Shown here piece after piece: positions 45,281 to 57,528 of a stretch of DNA of 64,000 nucleotides (position 1 is its first letter; each line of letters starts with the position of its first letter). A model generated the notes under the pieces. It saw only the letters and a program-made list of their open reading frames with translations. It had not been told where the DNA came from and made no database searches. The stretch comes from Galerina marginata (lineage: Eukaryota > Basidiomycota > Agaricomycetes > Agaricales > Galerinaceae): positions 310,001 to 374,000 of the forward strand of contig JAECYW010000036.1 of the NCBI GenBank assembly GCA_023014335.1. Reading direction: 5' to 3'. The position numbers and the translations under genes were made by a program.

Positions 45281-48200
45281 TCCTACTACTAAAGACTACG
45301 ACTGGTGCCTTCTCCGATCCTTCAGATTGTTTATTAGTGGAACTAGAATTAGTTTTGATCTGGTGTGCTAGTATGACTAAGTAGTTCCTTTATTCTGTAT
45401 AATTCAAAAAAAAAATCATCCCCGCCGCAGCATCTGGCGTGTTTCTTGCAGTTGCTCAAGTCGCTCAAATTTCATTTACTGTCTCAAGATATTTATCAGG
45501 CAATGAATAGGAGAAAAGATAAAAGTGGAGACGAGGCGTTTCGGAAAACTTGCTTTCCGAATGTTATAAACAAGGAATCCAGGGCCAGACCTGTCCTCTA
45601 CCGGCTCACTCGCAAAACCAGAATTCGAAGAATCACAGACAGCGGTACGATTGTCGAGACGGCTTCATAAATTTTTTATCGATGTTTATCCTATGCGTGA
45701 GGATGGAGGTATACTGAAAGAATGGCAGATAAAGGAGATCGAAGATGGATTCAGCATAGTGAAAAAAGCAGAATAAATCACATACCCCAAAGTCGTATGC
45801 AATGTACCATTCAGCGCACACGGACGCCGGAGCAAAAGGACAGGTGAGAGGAAGGCAAAATGGCGATTAAATAGACGGTGAGATGGTACAGCGCGCGTCA
45901 TCTGGTCTGCACAGCGAAGAAACGAACGCACCAACGCCCTGAGTCCAGGATTTGGCGAGATCGCTTTGGCTGACGTTCCGTGTGCCGCGGCTGTTTCAAG
46001 ATTACCGGGAGACAAGGAAGCGCAGGCGGTAGTATCCTCAGGTTACAGCAACAATTTAAGAGGAGAAGTAAGGGTGGTGGGGAGGACTGAGAGGGCCAAC
46101 TTTCCAGAGCTCGCGAAAGAGGACAATGGGGGAATAATTGACCAAAGTTAAAAAAATATTTGAAAGCCGCAGGAGCAGTTTGCTAAAAATAGTTTCGTGT
46201 GAACTCGCTTACGAATTGGCTTGATCACCGCCAGCCCGCTCGACACGTCCAACCGACTCCAACGTCGACCAGCGTAGTCAGCATTCTCATTCCGATGCCC
46301 GTCCCCACTTTTCCTTCCAACCGAGACCGCCGCCTCTCTCCTTCCTCATTTCTCTGCGTCCCAAATCCAGCTCGTTCAAGACCGTAGCTATCGAGGACCG
46401 CAACCACTAAGTACACGCTCGTTTGGCCCAACAAAACTCCTGCGAGCAAGTCAGCCGTGTCAAACCTCGAGTCTAGTATCGACGACAACTTCCGCAGCGA
46501 CTAGGACGCCGACGATGAAGCACGGTGAGGAAGAGGAATCAAAGTGGAATGCTTGAGGCTGAAAAATAGTACGTACGTTCAATTGCGGACTGTTTCACGC
46601 ACTAACCCGTCCTTACGCCTCCCTAGGATCTCTGACCAACGCCGTCGAGAAAACGAACGTGTAAATCGACCTTTCCCCTGTCATTCATAGAACCTTGCGC
46701 AGGTCTTAGCTGTGCTTAGAGACTGCTGAAACTCCATGGGCCATGGCACCGCGCCATCCTCCCACCGCGCCCTCGACGACTGCAGGAAGCTACAGCGAAA
46801 AGTGAGCTTTAAGTCTCTCGTGGACTCCCATTCATGACGCGAAACCAGTACGCCTTCCATCTTCTCCCTTTCTATTCGCACATTAACATTTTTTATGATC
46901 CCCTAGTTCGCTATCGATGACCTGTCCTCGCCTTTGCCGTCACCGCGCCGCCTCTGTGGCTCCGCTGGACGGTATTCATTTTCAATCTGCATACCGACGC
47001 CACCATGCCTGACCCATCCTCGCGCTTTCCCCACTGATTTTCCTGAACATGATCAGACTCAGCCGAATGAAGGTACACGTCTTTCCTCGAGTTTGTTTGA
47101 TTCTTTGATGCTAATTTCAATCTATGTGTGTGTGTGTTGGTATAAATCATTCTGGATATGTACCTATAAGTAGAAGCATTCGGATAAGCCCTTGGGCTAT
47201 CAGATTTATCAAGGTTCAACATTGCAAGTTCTCTAGAGATGCTCACGTCACGTTCAAGGGTTAGTGTAGGATCCCTCCCAATCCCTGCCTTCGCTCTTGA
47301 CTGGTAACTGAATTCGGTGAAAATGTCATAGCAGCGGCATCGTTGCGCCGACCCTGTCCACCTGCCGCGATCCCATAGTTGAATTACAGGGCACCAGAGG
47401 CGGAGTAGAGTCAACTCTTCGTCGACTTTGCTCTCGTGTCTATTCCCTGATTTTTAGAGCATTGTATACACCATTCCGTTCTGTAATATAATTTTTGTTC
47501 GTGAATCTCTTTGACGGCGCCAAATATATGCTCATATTTTTAGTCGAATATTACACCCTTTATTACAGAAAACTTCAAGCCGACTGAAACATTTTCACTC
47601 AAACCCGGTAGAGGACCTCAAACAATACTACGAGGCGCCTACACAGACGCCTGCCGTTACCCACTTAGTGATCGTTTCTCAGTTAGCTATTTTCGAGGCC
47701 TCGAGATTACCTGCAATGTAAGAAAATGGATATGTAGTGTTCTGTTCCGTTAACCTCGCGAAAGGATGTTTCTCGTTGATGAGGTTGATACCAGAATAGA
47801 CCGGGACGTCAGAACGTCAAGTAAATTTCATGGCGACCTTCCCGATTTATTTGGTCTCAACGGAGAAGTAGCATTGGTGGTTCTTTTTTACATTCCATTG
47901 TCTGTATTACATAAGTATAATATTTTATGTTACGGTTGTTACAATGCACAGAAATCGTGCTTAATATGAAACTCTCGAGGCCGTATGTAATAAGTATATA
48001 TGCTATATAGTTCTTCCATTGTTCTCCCAAAGAACGCAAATAATTTACGAGCATTCTGTATCCACAAAAAAAGAAAGGACAACATACGTTTTAGATTCAG
48101 CAGGAACGCTTTGAAATCCATTTGACGAAAAACTTGAATTTTGAGGTAGAAACCAAGACCTGGCATGGGAGGGTACCAGCAATAATTTCGACGCCATCAC

Positions 48201-48479
48201 TCTACGAATTTCGGAACTTCAGGCGACCCGCTTAGAAAAATAAAACGATGGTGTGGAAGTAAACGGCTCGGAGGATTTTTATCTGAGAAGAATTTTATGT
48301 TTGGTGGTTAGGATCGACAATGAAATAAAAGATTATTTACTAACGACTCACAGATGTCTCCCTGAGCTCCGTATCGTGGGTTTGATTTATGAAATTACCG
48401 CCCGTAATAAGAAAGTTATGCGCGTGCGGAAAAAAACCTAGTGTACAATGACCACTAATTAGAGGGGTTTATAAATCAG
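45281..48479. other. No recognisable gene
   Basis: Many frames of 60-167 codons occur on both strands. The longest (46911-47414, minus) contains a (TG)n run near 47126-47138 on the plus strand and no known motif. A9 and similar short homopolymers lie just after the MYND gene. No repeat family was recognised. Confidence 0.4.
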
Positions 48480-48933
48480 ATCATAGGAACAGTTACCAGA
48501 GCTGAGCGCTGTTTGGGATTGGTTCCCAGTCGGTCGAGCCGCAGCAATTTGTTTCTGCGCGAACTTGTGGCAAATTACCAGACAAGCAATCGTCGTATAT
48601 CTTGTACCTTGAGTTCGTCAAGAACGAGGTCAATGTGAGAGTCTAGTCCCCTTTCGAACTCGTCGTTCAAAGTATCCCACTCAAGATGTTTCAGGATCTC
48701 ATGCAGTATTCTGCGAAATGAGGTAGCGGGTTATCGTCTGTACTCATTAGATTGAAAGTAAGCGTACAACTTGTAGGCTTGCACGGGAACCACCATGGCT
48801 GGTACTGTGGCCATTGGCAGAGTTCTGGCTTCTTCCCATATCCATCTTGATAAAGTGGATGTTCGGCGCAAATGGTACAGTCTTCTGTTATCCCGCTGTG
48901 AGATAAAACGTGAACATTATTGCCGTTTTCCAT
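48480..48933 (-). other. Possible small gene, minus strand
   Basis: An 80-codon frame from MENGNNVHVLSHSGITEDCT is Cys/Trp-rich (CTICAEH, YQPWWFPCKPTSC). After a plausible TTTCGCAG acceptor, a second piece reads HEILKHLEWDTLNDEFERGL then DSHIDLVLDELK before a GTACAAG donor. The two pieces look coding, but I could not close the splice between them in frame. No family is recognised. Confidence 0.3.
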
Positions 48934-49181
48934 GAAGTTGGCACGCGTGACCTCACGTCACCAAATTTGGATCTTCCGGGTCCAACCTTCCGAGCTCAAT
49001 ATCTTTACAACCAGCCGGTAAAAAAATCAGATCTCAACTGTTCTGAGATTGTATTAACTAGTACTGTTGCGCCCCAGAAAAAGGTAGACGAAAATATGAT
49101 GTTTTCAATGTCGCTATTTTTCGTAATGCCATTTGTGTTCGTTTGCTCGATTACAAGAGAAATAAAAGAGGTATGGTAAAT

Positions 49182-49815
49182 ATGACATCAGGAAAAACCC
49201 CATTTGCTTATTTGCAGAGATAAGTTATGATTAGCCTTCGTAAGTAGAGGGAAAGCTGAATTCCACTGACCTGCAAAAATCAGCGGGAGTCAGTGAAGTA
49301 TCAGTAGTGAATTGTAAGGTACAGGACTCGACGGACCGAGCATCACCGAATCGGATAGCCTCGCCGTCTCCCGAGGCTTGGCTATGACGTAGTTATCTTA
49401 TCTCGTTTCACAATCTTATCTATTCTTTATTCCTAGTCATACAAGTAGCACGAGGCAGCAACGAGGTGATATTAACGAGGGGTAGAGTTCGAACGGACTA
49501 TATTAGTTTAGATCTTAGTTACATCAGCTTAGTACGTAGGATAGTATAATACTCGAGAGTTTCGTAGGTAGTCTTCAGTCTTTCGAATACAAGTACTTTG
49601 AATACGCATTCCTCGCTAAATTCTAAGTCACTCAGGAAGATTCTCAGTGGTGTTGCCAACGTTTATTGACGTCTACTGACTACATAAACTCGGCTACCTC
49701 ACATGAATCAGCAGGTCAAACACTTATCGTCTACTTATTCTGTCAGAGTTCTGACTGATGAATGGAAGATATGATGGCATATAAAGATCCCCAAAAATAA
49801 GTCAAATTTTACTAG
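49182..49815. other. No gene; possible old transposon sequence
   Basis: AT-rich and without open frames. It lies directly beside the Plavaka-like tail, so it may be the decayed end of that element. I could not find terminal repeats. Confidence 0.35.
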
Positions 49816-50375
49816 TTAGTATATGTGCGAATACAGGAATCTATCTGCAAATGAATTCACATAAAAATGAGGTGCGGAATCAAGAACATTGCTTGATGAC
49901 CATGCCACAGGTGCCTGAGGACCAAATTTCGGAAACAACTGGATGCTTGAAAGAATGAGGGACACCGGAACAATGCTTGCACGGCGCTCTCCCTGAGCTA
50001 CAAGGCGAGAAACTTTGAACAACTTGGAATTTGGATCTTTGCGGGCTCGAGAAAATGGAGTGAACCACTCAACGTAAGCCAAATGCTTGTGTGGGAAGGC
50101 GCCAGCGGGAAACCAGAGGTCAAGAGCGTGAGGGGGTAATGCAAAGATGCATCTAACCTGTCCAATACAGAGGCCTGAAACTAAAATTAGTATAGCTCAC
50201 ATTCAAGACGGAAATTCAGTGCTGTACCTTTCACGCCAAAATCACTGCCGGAGTCCTTGACGTGAATGACGGCGGTGTCAAATCGGCCAGGGACAACTTT
50301 TCTATACTTGTCATGATGCACTGGGTCGACATGTACTGAGTCAACAACAATCTCGTCGAGCGGGTTAAGCATTTG
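49816..50375 (-). pseudogene. Plavaka-like transposase, C-terminal tail
   Basis: The minus strand reads NPLDEIVVDSVHVDPVHHDK, then VVPGRFDTAVIHVKDSGSDF. After an intron (GTACAG...TTTCAG) it continues GQVRCIFALPPHALDLWFP, HLAYVEWFTPFSRARKDPN, LFPKFGPQAPVAWSSSNVLD and FYVNSFADR. This is the conserved end of proteins encoded by basidiomycete Plavaka/KDZ-type DNA transposons. The zinc finger and catalytic core are absent, and similarity stops abruptly near 50375. It is a fragment left by deletion or truncated insertion. Confidence 0.7.
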
Positions 50376-50389
50376 GTTTTGGTGTGGGT

Positions 50390-51040
50390 ATGGGTATGGG
50401 CATGAATATTCGCAGAGCGTCGAGCGCACAAGCTATGCTCATGCGCTCGTGGACTATGCCCGTCGATCCCAGTAGTTTCGATTATGGGATGTCATTGGGC
50501 ATGGACGTCGACATGGGCATGGGCATGGATGCTGGTCATGAGAAAGAGAGGGATCCCAGTCCTCTACCCGACGTCGAGTCGGGGCTCTTCTCGGATTTCT
50601 CGTTTGGCTCGTCTAACACCACCTCTGTTTCTTCCTTCGATTCCACTTCCTCTGCGGCCTCGGATCCGGTACACCACAAGTCGCCCTCGCCTATCCTAGC
50701 CCCGATTGACACCTCCATCTCCCCGCTCGACGCAGGGCAACACTCGGCTCTTTCAGCAGCTTCGACTTCGGCGTCTACGTCAGCGCCGGCCTCGCCTGCG
50801 CCGAGCCTGTCGGACGTCTTACCTGAGATGTCCTCTATCAACATGGGCATGGGCCCGCTTGACTGCCTTTATCCCTCGATGCACGCGATGGGGTCTTATA
50901 TGGAGATGGATATGATGTATGGGTATGAGATGGACCCCGTCGTTTCTCAGCATGAGACCGTGCATTTGCCCAAGCCGATGGGGACGTCTACTGCTACGGA
51001 GGCGAGCTTCGCTGAGCTCGCTGGGGAGGGTGCTTACTAA
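50390..51040 (+). CDS. Met/Gly/Asp-rich and Ser-rich protein or 3' exon
   Basis: Open frame of about 216 codons from the first ATG at 50390 (frame open from 50369). It starts with alternating Met-Gly (MGMGMN), continues RRASSAQAMLMRSW and a second Met/Gly/Asp run (MDVDMGMGMDAGHEKERD). A Ser/Thr-rich centre follows (SFGSSNTTSVSSFDSTSSAA), and the end is MEMDMMYGYEMDPVV through SFAELAGEGAY. Composition resembles low-complexity tails of fungal transcription regulators, but no DNA-binding domain is present. The frame starts where the oppositely oriented Plavaka tail begins, so upstream exons may have been lost. A promoter was not found. Confidence 0.45.
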   Translation: MGMGMNIRRASSAQAMLMRSWTMPVDPSSFDYGMSLGMDVDMGMGMDAGHEKERDPSPLPDVESGLFSDFSFGSSNTTSVSSFDSTSSAASDPVHHKSPSPILAPIDTSISPLDAGQHSALSAASTSASTSAPASPAPSLSDVLPEMSSINMGMGPLDCLYPSMHAMGSYMEMDMMYGYEMDPVVSQHETVHLPKPMGTSTATEASFAELAGEGAY

Positions 51041-52241
51041 GTTCACTTTTCCTTCTCTCCGCTCCTCTCTCCTCTCGTCTTCTCTTCTCAACACCCACTC
51101 CCATCGACTTTCACATTCACTTCAACGACCTCTCCGACTTCCACCTCACGTTTATCGTATAGATCATATGCATACATTTACTTATTCCTAATTCCCCGTG
51201 GCCGCGCCCATCTAATCACTGTCTTTCCTTTCCGTGTTCCTATCCTGTTCATCATGCCTTCTGCTCTCGTTATCGTCGTCGTTGTTCGTTCATCGTCATA
51301 TCCACGTCTCTCCCTCGTACATTCTGATGAAACTGTAGCCTTATTATCCCATCCTCGCTCGTCGTTGTCTGGTCTCTAAACTGTAGCCCTTCTACCATCT
51401 GCCTCAATTTTCTTTATCGTATCCTAGATATATCTTATACCTAATTATCTGTCTTCGTCTGTGTTTCCGTCTTGTAAAATTGTAGCCATACTTGTCTCGT
51501 TTTGTGCTGATTATACCTAGCTATCTACTACCCGCCTGGCTTTTTGCTGGCGATGAAATATATTCGTTCCATTGACTTCGATACTTAGCATTGCGTCACC
51601 GAGTCAGCACGAGGCTCCGCGATCCCACGAACCCGATATATCCACCCCTTGTTCCTTGTTCACTTACCCAAACCACTCCTCCCTGGATTCATCATTCAGC
51701 TTCCTTTGGGACGTTCCTGTCGTTGTTCTCGATTTCTTGATTTTCGTGCTTAGTACTTATTCGAGTAAGACCTTCTCGTCCATGACTTCATGGGATGGGA
51801 GCTTCGACCCGCTCTCTGATGAACAAGGGAACTTAGAAAGTTGCTGGAAACGTCAAACCCAAACGTGGCGCACGAAGATTACGGAAATGAACGGCGTAGG
51901 TTCGTTACCGAGAAGTCGACAAGGACCTTGCCAATTTCCTTGTGGGATGAATGGTGGAAGATGGATCCCTGATCCGTGTTATCAGCTTCATCTTGTCAGC
52001 TTCATTCATCCTTGTCGTGCATCGTCTTCGCGAATTCGTTATCTGACGCCTTCGATCGCCTTTGACCAGAATCGTCCTCCATCCAGGTATGAATCTAACG
52101 TGCCAGTGAGCTATCCTTACAGTTCGCTATTATACTGTATTTTGCGGTCTAACCACATAAATTATGATAGCTCTTGACCCTAGCCCAACACGGGCGTAAC
52201 GTGTGGAGCTCTATGTTCCCCCTCGCCGCCCAGTTTCTTTC
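51041..52241. other. Pyrimidine-rich 3' region, no clear gene
   Basis: 51041-51560 is CT-rich with several CTGTAGCC repetitions and may be the 3' flank of the preceding frame. A 201-codon plus frame ending at 52177 has no ATG near its start and no known motif, so I do not call it. Confidence 0.35.
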
Positions 52242-53760
52242 CCTACGCTCAGAGTCCGACCTATCCGCCTTATACTCCCTCGTGTGGTTGGCCACGAACG
52301 AACATCGCTCGACACTCACCCGTGGAATGGGTTGTTCGGATGTCAGACTCTGCAAGTGTGGGTAGGCGATTCAACACCCCATTTGTGCTTCAAGTCGCTT
52401 CTGGGTCTTTGACTTCCTGCTTTGACTTCCTGTACTTCGAGTCTAATGCCTCCGCTCTCTTCTGCTGTGGATTAGCTTCGAACGCTCCATGCCTTTATCG
52501 CTCAAGCCAGTCTACGGATATAATTCGGTTGTGGAAAAGGGGTGTGGCTATCGACTCGATAATTCTTCATCCTTCAGTAAAATATGGCGTTATCAGCCAG
52601 CGCAGGGCTCCGTTCCGCGCCTGTTTTTATGAACCCTTGCCAAACTATATGCTATCTGATGTCTCATTCCAGACGATGTCTGTAGGCTTCGACCACTTCG
52701 TGATCATTTTGCTCTTCCCGACCTACGATTTGAGCCACTACTTCCCATACGCAGAATCTGACCCATACGCTCTCTTCTCCATGTTGGTTGGCCTCAAATC
52801 CACATCGTTCGACGCTCGTGCAGGCGGTGTGCTTATTTCTTTTCAAGGTATATGCTAATTAATATCTCATTCAAGACGAAGCTTTTGACCACTCCATTAT
52901 TGCTCTGCGGCATTTTGCTACTTGCTCGATGACGGCCCAAGTTTAAGTCACTGCTGCCCGCACTCAGAGTCTGACCCGACCGCTTTCTTCTCTTCTCTGT
53001 GTTGTTGGTTAGCTTCGACTGAATATCATTCGACGCTTGCCAATACCCGGATAGCAGAATTGGTGTTTTCCAATATGGTCAGACTCTTGACTGCGGGCTA
53101 GCAACTCGAATAGGTCCCCATTCCTCATCTTTCAGCTGGTACCGCCGTTTTCGATCAAACTATGAAGACGTACCGCCGGGAGGTGTGTTTATTTCTTTCC
53201 AAGGTATATTCTGATGAATATCTCATTCTAGACGCAGTATTTAGTTGACCACTTCATCGTCGCTCCATTTTGCCTGCTCGATTCTGGTTCAAATTTAGGT
53301 CTCTGCTTCCCGCGCTCAGAGTCTGACCCCTCCATCCGCTCTCCTCCGTGTTCTTAGCTTCGAATGAACATCATTCAATGCTCTCCATTTTGAGGAAAAT
53401 CCGAGTTTCAAATTTGAAGACGGTCAGACTCTCTACTTGCGGTATACCGACTCGAATGTGTATCCATCCTTCATCTTTCAGCTGGTACCGGGGTTATTGA
53501 TTGAAAAATGAAGGCGTACTCTTTCTTTCGTTTCAAGGTATTTTTATCCATTATCGCTCTGCGGCCTGCCCAATGTATGGTTCAAGTCACTTCTTCTCGC
53601 ACTCAGAGTCTGACCCCTACCCTTCATCATCTCGTCCGTGTTGGTTATCTTCGAATAAACACCATTCAATGCTCGCCAGGTTTCGGATGATACATCATTT
53701 GAACGTAGGGAGGTCAAATTCTCCAAGTACGACCTGTGACGCGAATCGATTCCCGCGCAC
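52242..53760 (+). repeat. Degenerate tandem repeat, about five units
   Basis: The landmark (G/A)CTCAGAGTCTGACCC recurs near 52244, 52748, 52961, 53312 and 53600 with decay. Between landmarks the same sub-blocks reappear in order: a TTGGTTAGCTTCGAA block; GTCAGACTCT with GACTCGAAT; CTTCATCTTTCAGCTGGTACC; and TTTCAAGGTATATTCTGATG with ATCTCATTCTAGACG. Units are roughly 200-500 bp because of indels. Frames through the units share SESDP followed by a WLAS-like motif. No longer gene is seen. Confidence 0.75.
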
Positions 53761-54847
53761 GTCGGTGCGATGCACGGGACGCAAGGTTCGTTTATTTTGT
53801 TGTAGATGAGGTACTGAATTGTCGACTTCATACCACGCTCCTCGCATCGCTCTGGCCACAATTGCAACCTGAACGCTTTTCACTTTCTGCTTGGCCGTGG
53901 GCGTCTAAGTTAGCCGTTTTTCCTTTCCGTTTTTCTATCCCTGTTGTTGGCTCCTCTTGTTCTCATTTTCGTTGTCGGCTCGTTCTTCGTCATCTCCCTC
54001 CACGGCTCTGCTGATTATTATTCACCTTCATCATTTCCAATTTTATTATGATAAAACTTTTTTTACCCCAGAGGTGTCAATAATTGCGTATACTACATAT
54101 TATTTGCGGTCTACTTGCGACGGTTTACTATAAGTGCCTTCCATCTTCTGCTTTGAGGGAATGTGCCTCCCTTGGGAACCTCAAAGTCTGTGTTCGACAA
54201 CCTTTCCCGGGTTCCCACCGCCCCAGGCTGCCTGCACCTCGACATATACCTTCTAAGATGTTTTTAGCCAAACTCTGCCCTACAACAGTCCCGTGTGCGC
54301 TGTCTTATCCTTTTCCCCATCCTGTTCACCGGCTAGACCGACGCCAGGGAAGGATGTGAACACAAGCATCGGAACTTCAGCTTGAAATTGAAACTTATTT
54401 ACCTGAGAATTCAGAATTTCAAGATTGAACTACATCAACGGGTCCGATACAGGTCACGAAAAGAAGATGAGATATGAGATGAGTTGGCCGACTGGATGGA
54501 CAGCCCATCTTTCCAATAGTGCGCCCGCTCCTTGAGGTCAAAGGAGTACCCGACGCGGCTGTCCGATTGACAAACAGCTAACGTCGAAAGTTGAAGCTTG
54601 AGGCTGAGTCTGAGGCTAGAAAAAGATCGCGCTACTCGGATGGGATGGACAGGATCACAAGGCGTACAAGTCGATGGCGGCGATCGGGGTTTTCCAGGTT
54701 CGTGGGTTCAAGACTTCGGAGGCGTTGAGACGTGGAGGTGAGGAGCAGAGACCGGAGGCAGTTCGGTCGGGCCCAAGTCGGGGATGTAATGTCGATGAAG
54801 TTAATGAAAGGGCAGAGGAGGGAGTTCTGAGCGACGGCTAGGGTCCA
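53761..54847. other. No recognisable gene
   Basis: Short frames only. 54080-54360 encodes a 91-codon plus frame with an LHIICGLLATVYYKCL start but no support for a real gene. An A/T-rich spacer lies at 54030-54110. Confidence 0.4.
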
Positions 54848-54862
54848 GGGGGGGGGGGGGGG
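54848..54862. repeat. G15 homopolymer
   Basis: Fifteen consecutive G on the plus strand. Such tracts are prone to slippage and sequencing error. Confidence 0.9.
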
Positions 54863-54891
54863 TGCACCTGCAGCGGAGGGACAAGCCCGAC

Positions 54892-55584
54892 ATGTCAATC
54901 GATCCCGCAGGGTTCAAAAATACCCGCTCGTCATCATCGTCGTCGCGCACGCTGGGTGGGGGTGGGTGCTCGCAGACATCAACAGGATCGAGCAAGCAAG
55001 AGGGGATCGCGTGCAACTGTTGCAAAGATTCCTGGAGCCCTGCGGGCTTGTTCCGCGTTTCTCCGTCGAACGTATCCTCTCTACCAACTCAGGCTCCCGC
55101 CGAAGCTGCTCCTTCCGCCCCCACTTCCCCTGTCGTCAAAGCATTAACGACCGCGGTGAACAATCCTCACGATGACCACCTCCATCCAACCCACGCCGCC
55201 CAGGCACTGCATTCACCCCTTCCGCGTGCCAAATGCAGCCCGCTGCCTTCCTCAGCACCACCCGCACCCGTACCCGCACCAGCACCAGCGCCTCCACCAG
55301 CATTAGCACCAGCAGCACGGGTTCCAGCAGTTGCACCAGCAGCACCCGCAACGCCTCTCTCCATCCCTGCGATCCAGTACACCGCACAAACAGGGGGGCA
55401 CCGGCGCCCTCGCCCATTCGAAATCGAAAGGGCTGCGAGAATGCTGGATAGCTGCGTCCGTCTCCCTCCCCTCCCCCCCTCCCCTATCCGTGCCCTGGCT
55501 CCCGTCCTCCCCAACGCCTGCAAAACCCCACACAGTCCAGAAAACAAACAATCTGCGCACGGTACGTCGTGTACTGGGCGGTGA
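54892..55584 (+). other. Pro/Ala/Ser-rich open frame, uncertain gene
   Basis: Open for 230 codons from ATG 54892. It contains SSSSSS, GGGG, a small CNCC cluster and a long Pro-Ala-Val repeat (APPAPVPAPAPAPPPALAPA). The minus strand is also open across the same stretch, because GC-rich repeats lack stop codons. There is no domain and no splice evidence, so it may be an accidental frame in low-complexity DNA. Confidence 0.3.
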
Positions 55585-57528
55585 AGATGACGCCGGCTCC
55601 CGCCAGCTGGCGGTGGTGCTGATGCTGTTGAGAATGATGAATCGTAAACCGGTGCTCGTCGAGGAAGAGCCCGGACTGCGTCCCAGCGAACGACATTTAG
55701 CAGGAGTGACGAGGCGGGCGCTAGCGTTGAAGTCGCGATAACGTGGGGAAGCGATGGTACGAGCGATGATGCCGCCGGGGAGATAGCCGCCGTTAAGTGT
55801 TTGCTTCAGTAGGCCCACGGCTGTAAGGACTGGTCGTGCTTGTGGGTATCGTTTGGAGACGAAGCCGAAGGTGGAGGACAGAGGACGGATCAGAAGGATG
55901 GAAGGGGAAGAGTGGTTCGAGCTGCGGGCTACTCTTATAAATGACCCCAGTGCCGAGGAGGAGGTTTAGTAGATGGAATAAGGAAGCTCGCGGGATGGCA
56001 GTGGCGGCTCGACGTTCTGGGAATGGAGCTTGGAAGACGACTGTGATCCAACGCCAGTGGGAGGACGTAAAGCTTACTGCGCACTTGGCGCACAGCGTAA
56101 GCGGGGCATGGACTTCGACGGGGCCGCTCATTCTCCTTCTTCACCCTCTCTCGCCTGCACACATCGACCTCAACCACAGAGCTCGTCCAAGCAGAGGCGG
56201 GGCATGCGTCAACCAAGACGGGTACCCAGTACCGTGCCCCATATACCGATTGTCGAGGAATTGAGGCGGCCGATATGTGCTTGGAGCGATGCCAGCGAAT
56301 GATAATGGGCGGGTACGGTGTCAACTGCAATGACGTTGTCGAAAAAGCAGGCGGATGCCAACGATCATCGACGACGCGAAACGGTCAACGTGGTGAGATC
56401 GAAGTTTTCAGCAGAGGCAACGGTCGTGTAACGTCAGAGGGTTGAGGTATAATGATGATCGTCGCAGTCGCAGTCGCCCTCCCTTCCAGCATGGGCAGTG
56501 AGGCTACAACAAGAAAAAGAGGGTCATAATCAGCATTCGCGTGACTTTAAGCTCGCACTTCGGCACGTACCTATCACCTATTCTGAGTAAAACCGTCAAG
56601 GGCGAAAAAGACAACCAAACGATGGGGTGAAAGATAGGGCAGTCCGGGGACTCAATTTTCGCGATGATTCAGAATAGAGACCATGGTCGGTTAGGGAGTG
56701 AGTAATAACGAATCTTTTCAGGGGAGCTTGGACAAAGTATCTTGGTGGTTCCCGTCGACGGGCATGATAACATTAAGACGAAGCAGGATCTTTGAATGGC
56801 AGGCAGTCCGCAGACGACGTCCGAAATTAGATGTTTACTTCAGGGGCAAAAACCAAATATTGCGCCCATACAAGGCATATCAGATAAGATTCCCCTAGCC
56901 GTCCAGCCCCGTGCTATTTTGGGACAAATCCCAAGCGAAATCGCGTCTGTTTATTTTCGTGTGGATCTGAGCTCCAGTATAATAGTTGATGACCCATATT
57001 CGCGCCAATGGACTGGCCTCGCGGCTCCTGGTCTCTCGGTGGTCATCGAAGCGGCTTGCGGTCTTGAACGCAAAGTGGGGTGCATTGCTCGCTGGCAAAG
57101 CTGAAAGATCGTTCGCAGTCACGAGCGGCGGCAGGTACAAGGGCGACGGTAGGATGATAGCGGGGGTAGACCTTCTGAAGTGCCATGGAGGTTCAGCGGT
57201 GTCCTCGCCCAGGCAGGTCTTGCCTAGGTCAGAGCCATAACTATCGACTATGTGAATCTGTGATTAACTTTCTATTTAACGACGAGGCGACTATCATTGG
57301 ATCAGGTCAGCAACACACTTTCGTTTCTATTCATTTATTTACTACATTTTAATATCCTCCCTTCTTTTGCAAATTTACCACGTCAAAACACAAAATGTTG
57401 GCACTTTGGTGCCGCATACAATAGTAGTTCATATCCAAACTTAGCAATGGTACTTAGTTCCTCACTTTCGAAGTTTTCGAATTGAAAAGTCGTGCCTCCA
57501 TATTAAGTAGCAGCTACCGACAGATCGG
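55585..57528. other. No recognisable gene
   Basis: Overlapping frames of 100-170 codons on both strands reflect a GC-rich stretch up to about 56.5 kb. No motif is recognised. From 56.7 kb the sequence is ordinary AT-rich spacer. Confidence 0.4.

Noticed and set aside
49300..49760. Possible solo LTR
   Set aside because: I found no TG...CA ends, no matching second copy and no target duplication in the window.
51572..52177. 201-codon plus-strand ORF
   Set aside because: No ATG near its start, no known motif, and it lies in pyrimidine-rich flanking sequence.
55136..55818. Minus-strand frames of 90-171 codons rich in Gly/Ala/Cys
   Set aside because: These are antisense of the GC-rich Pro/Ala repeat, with no motif and no splice support.
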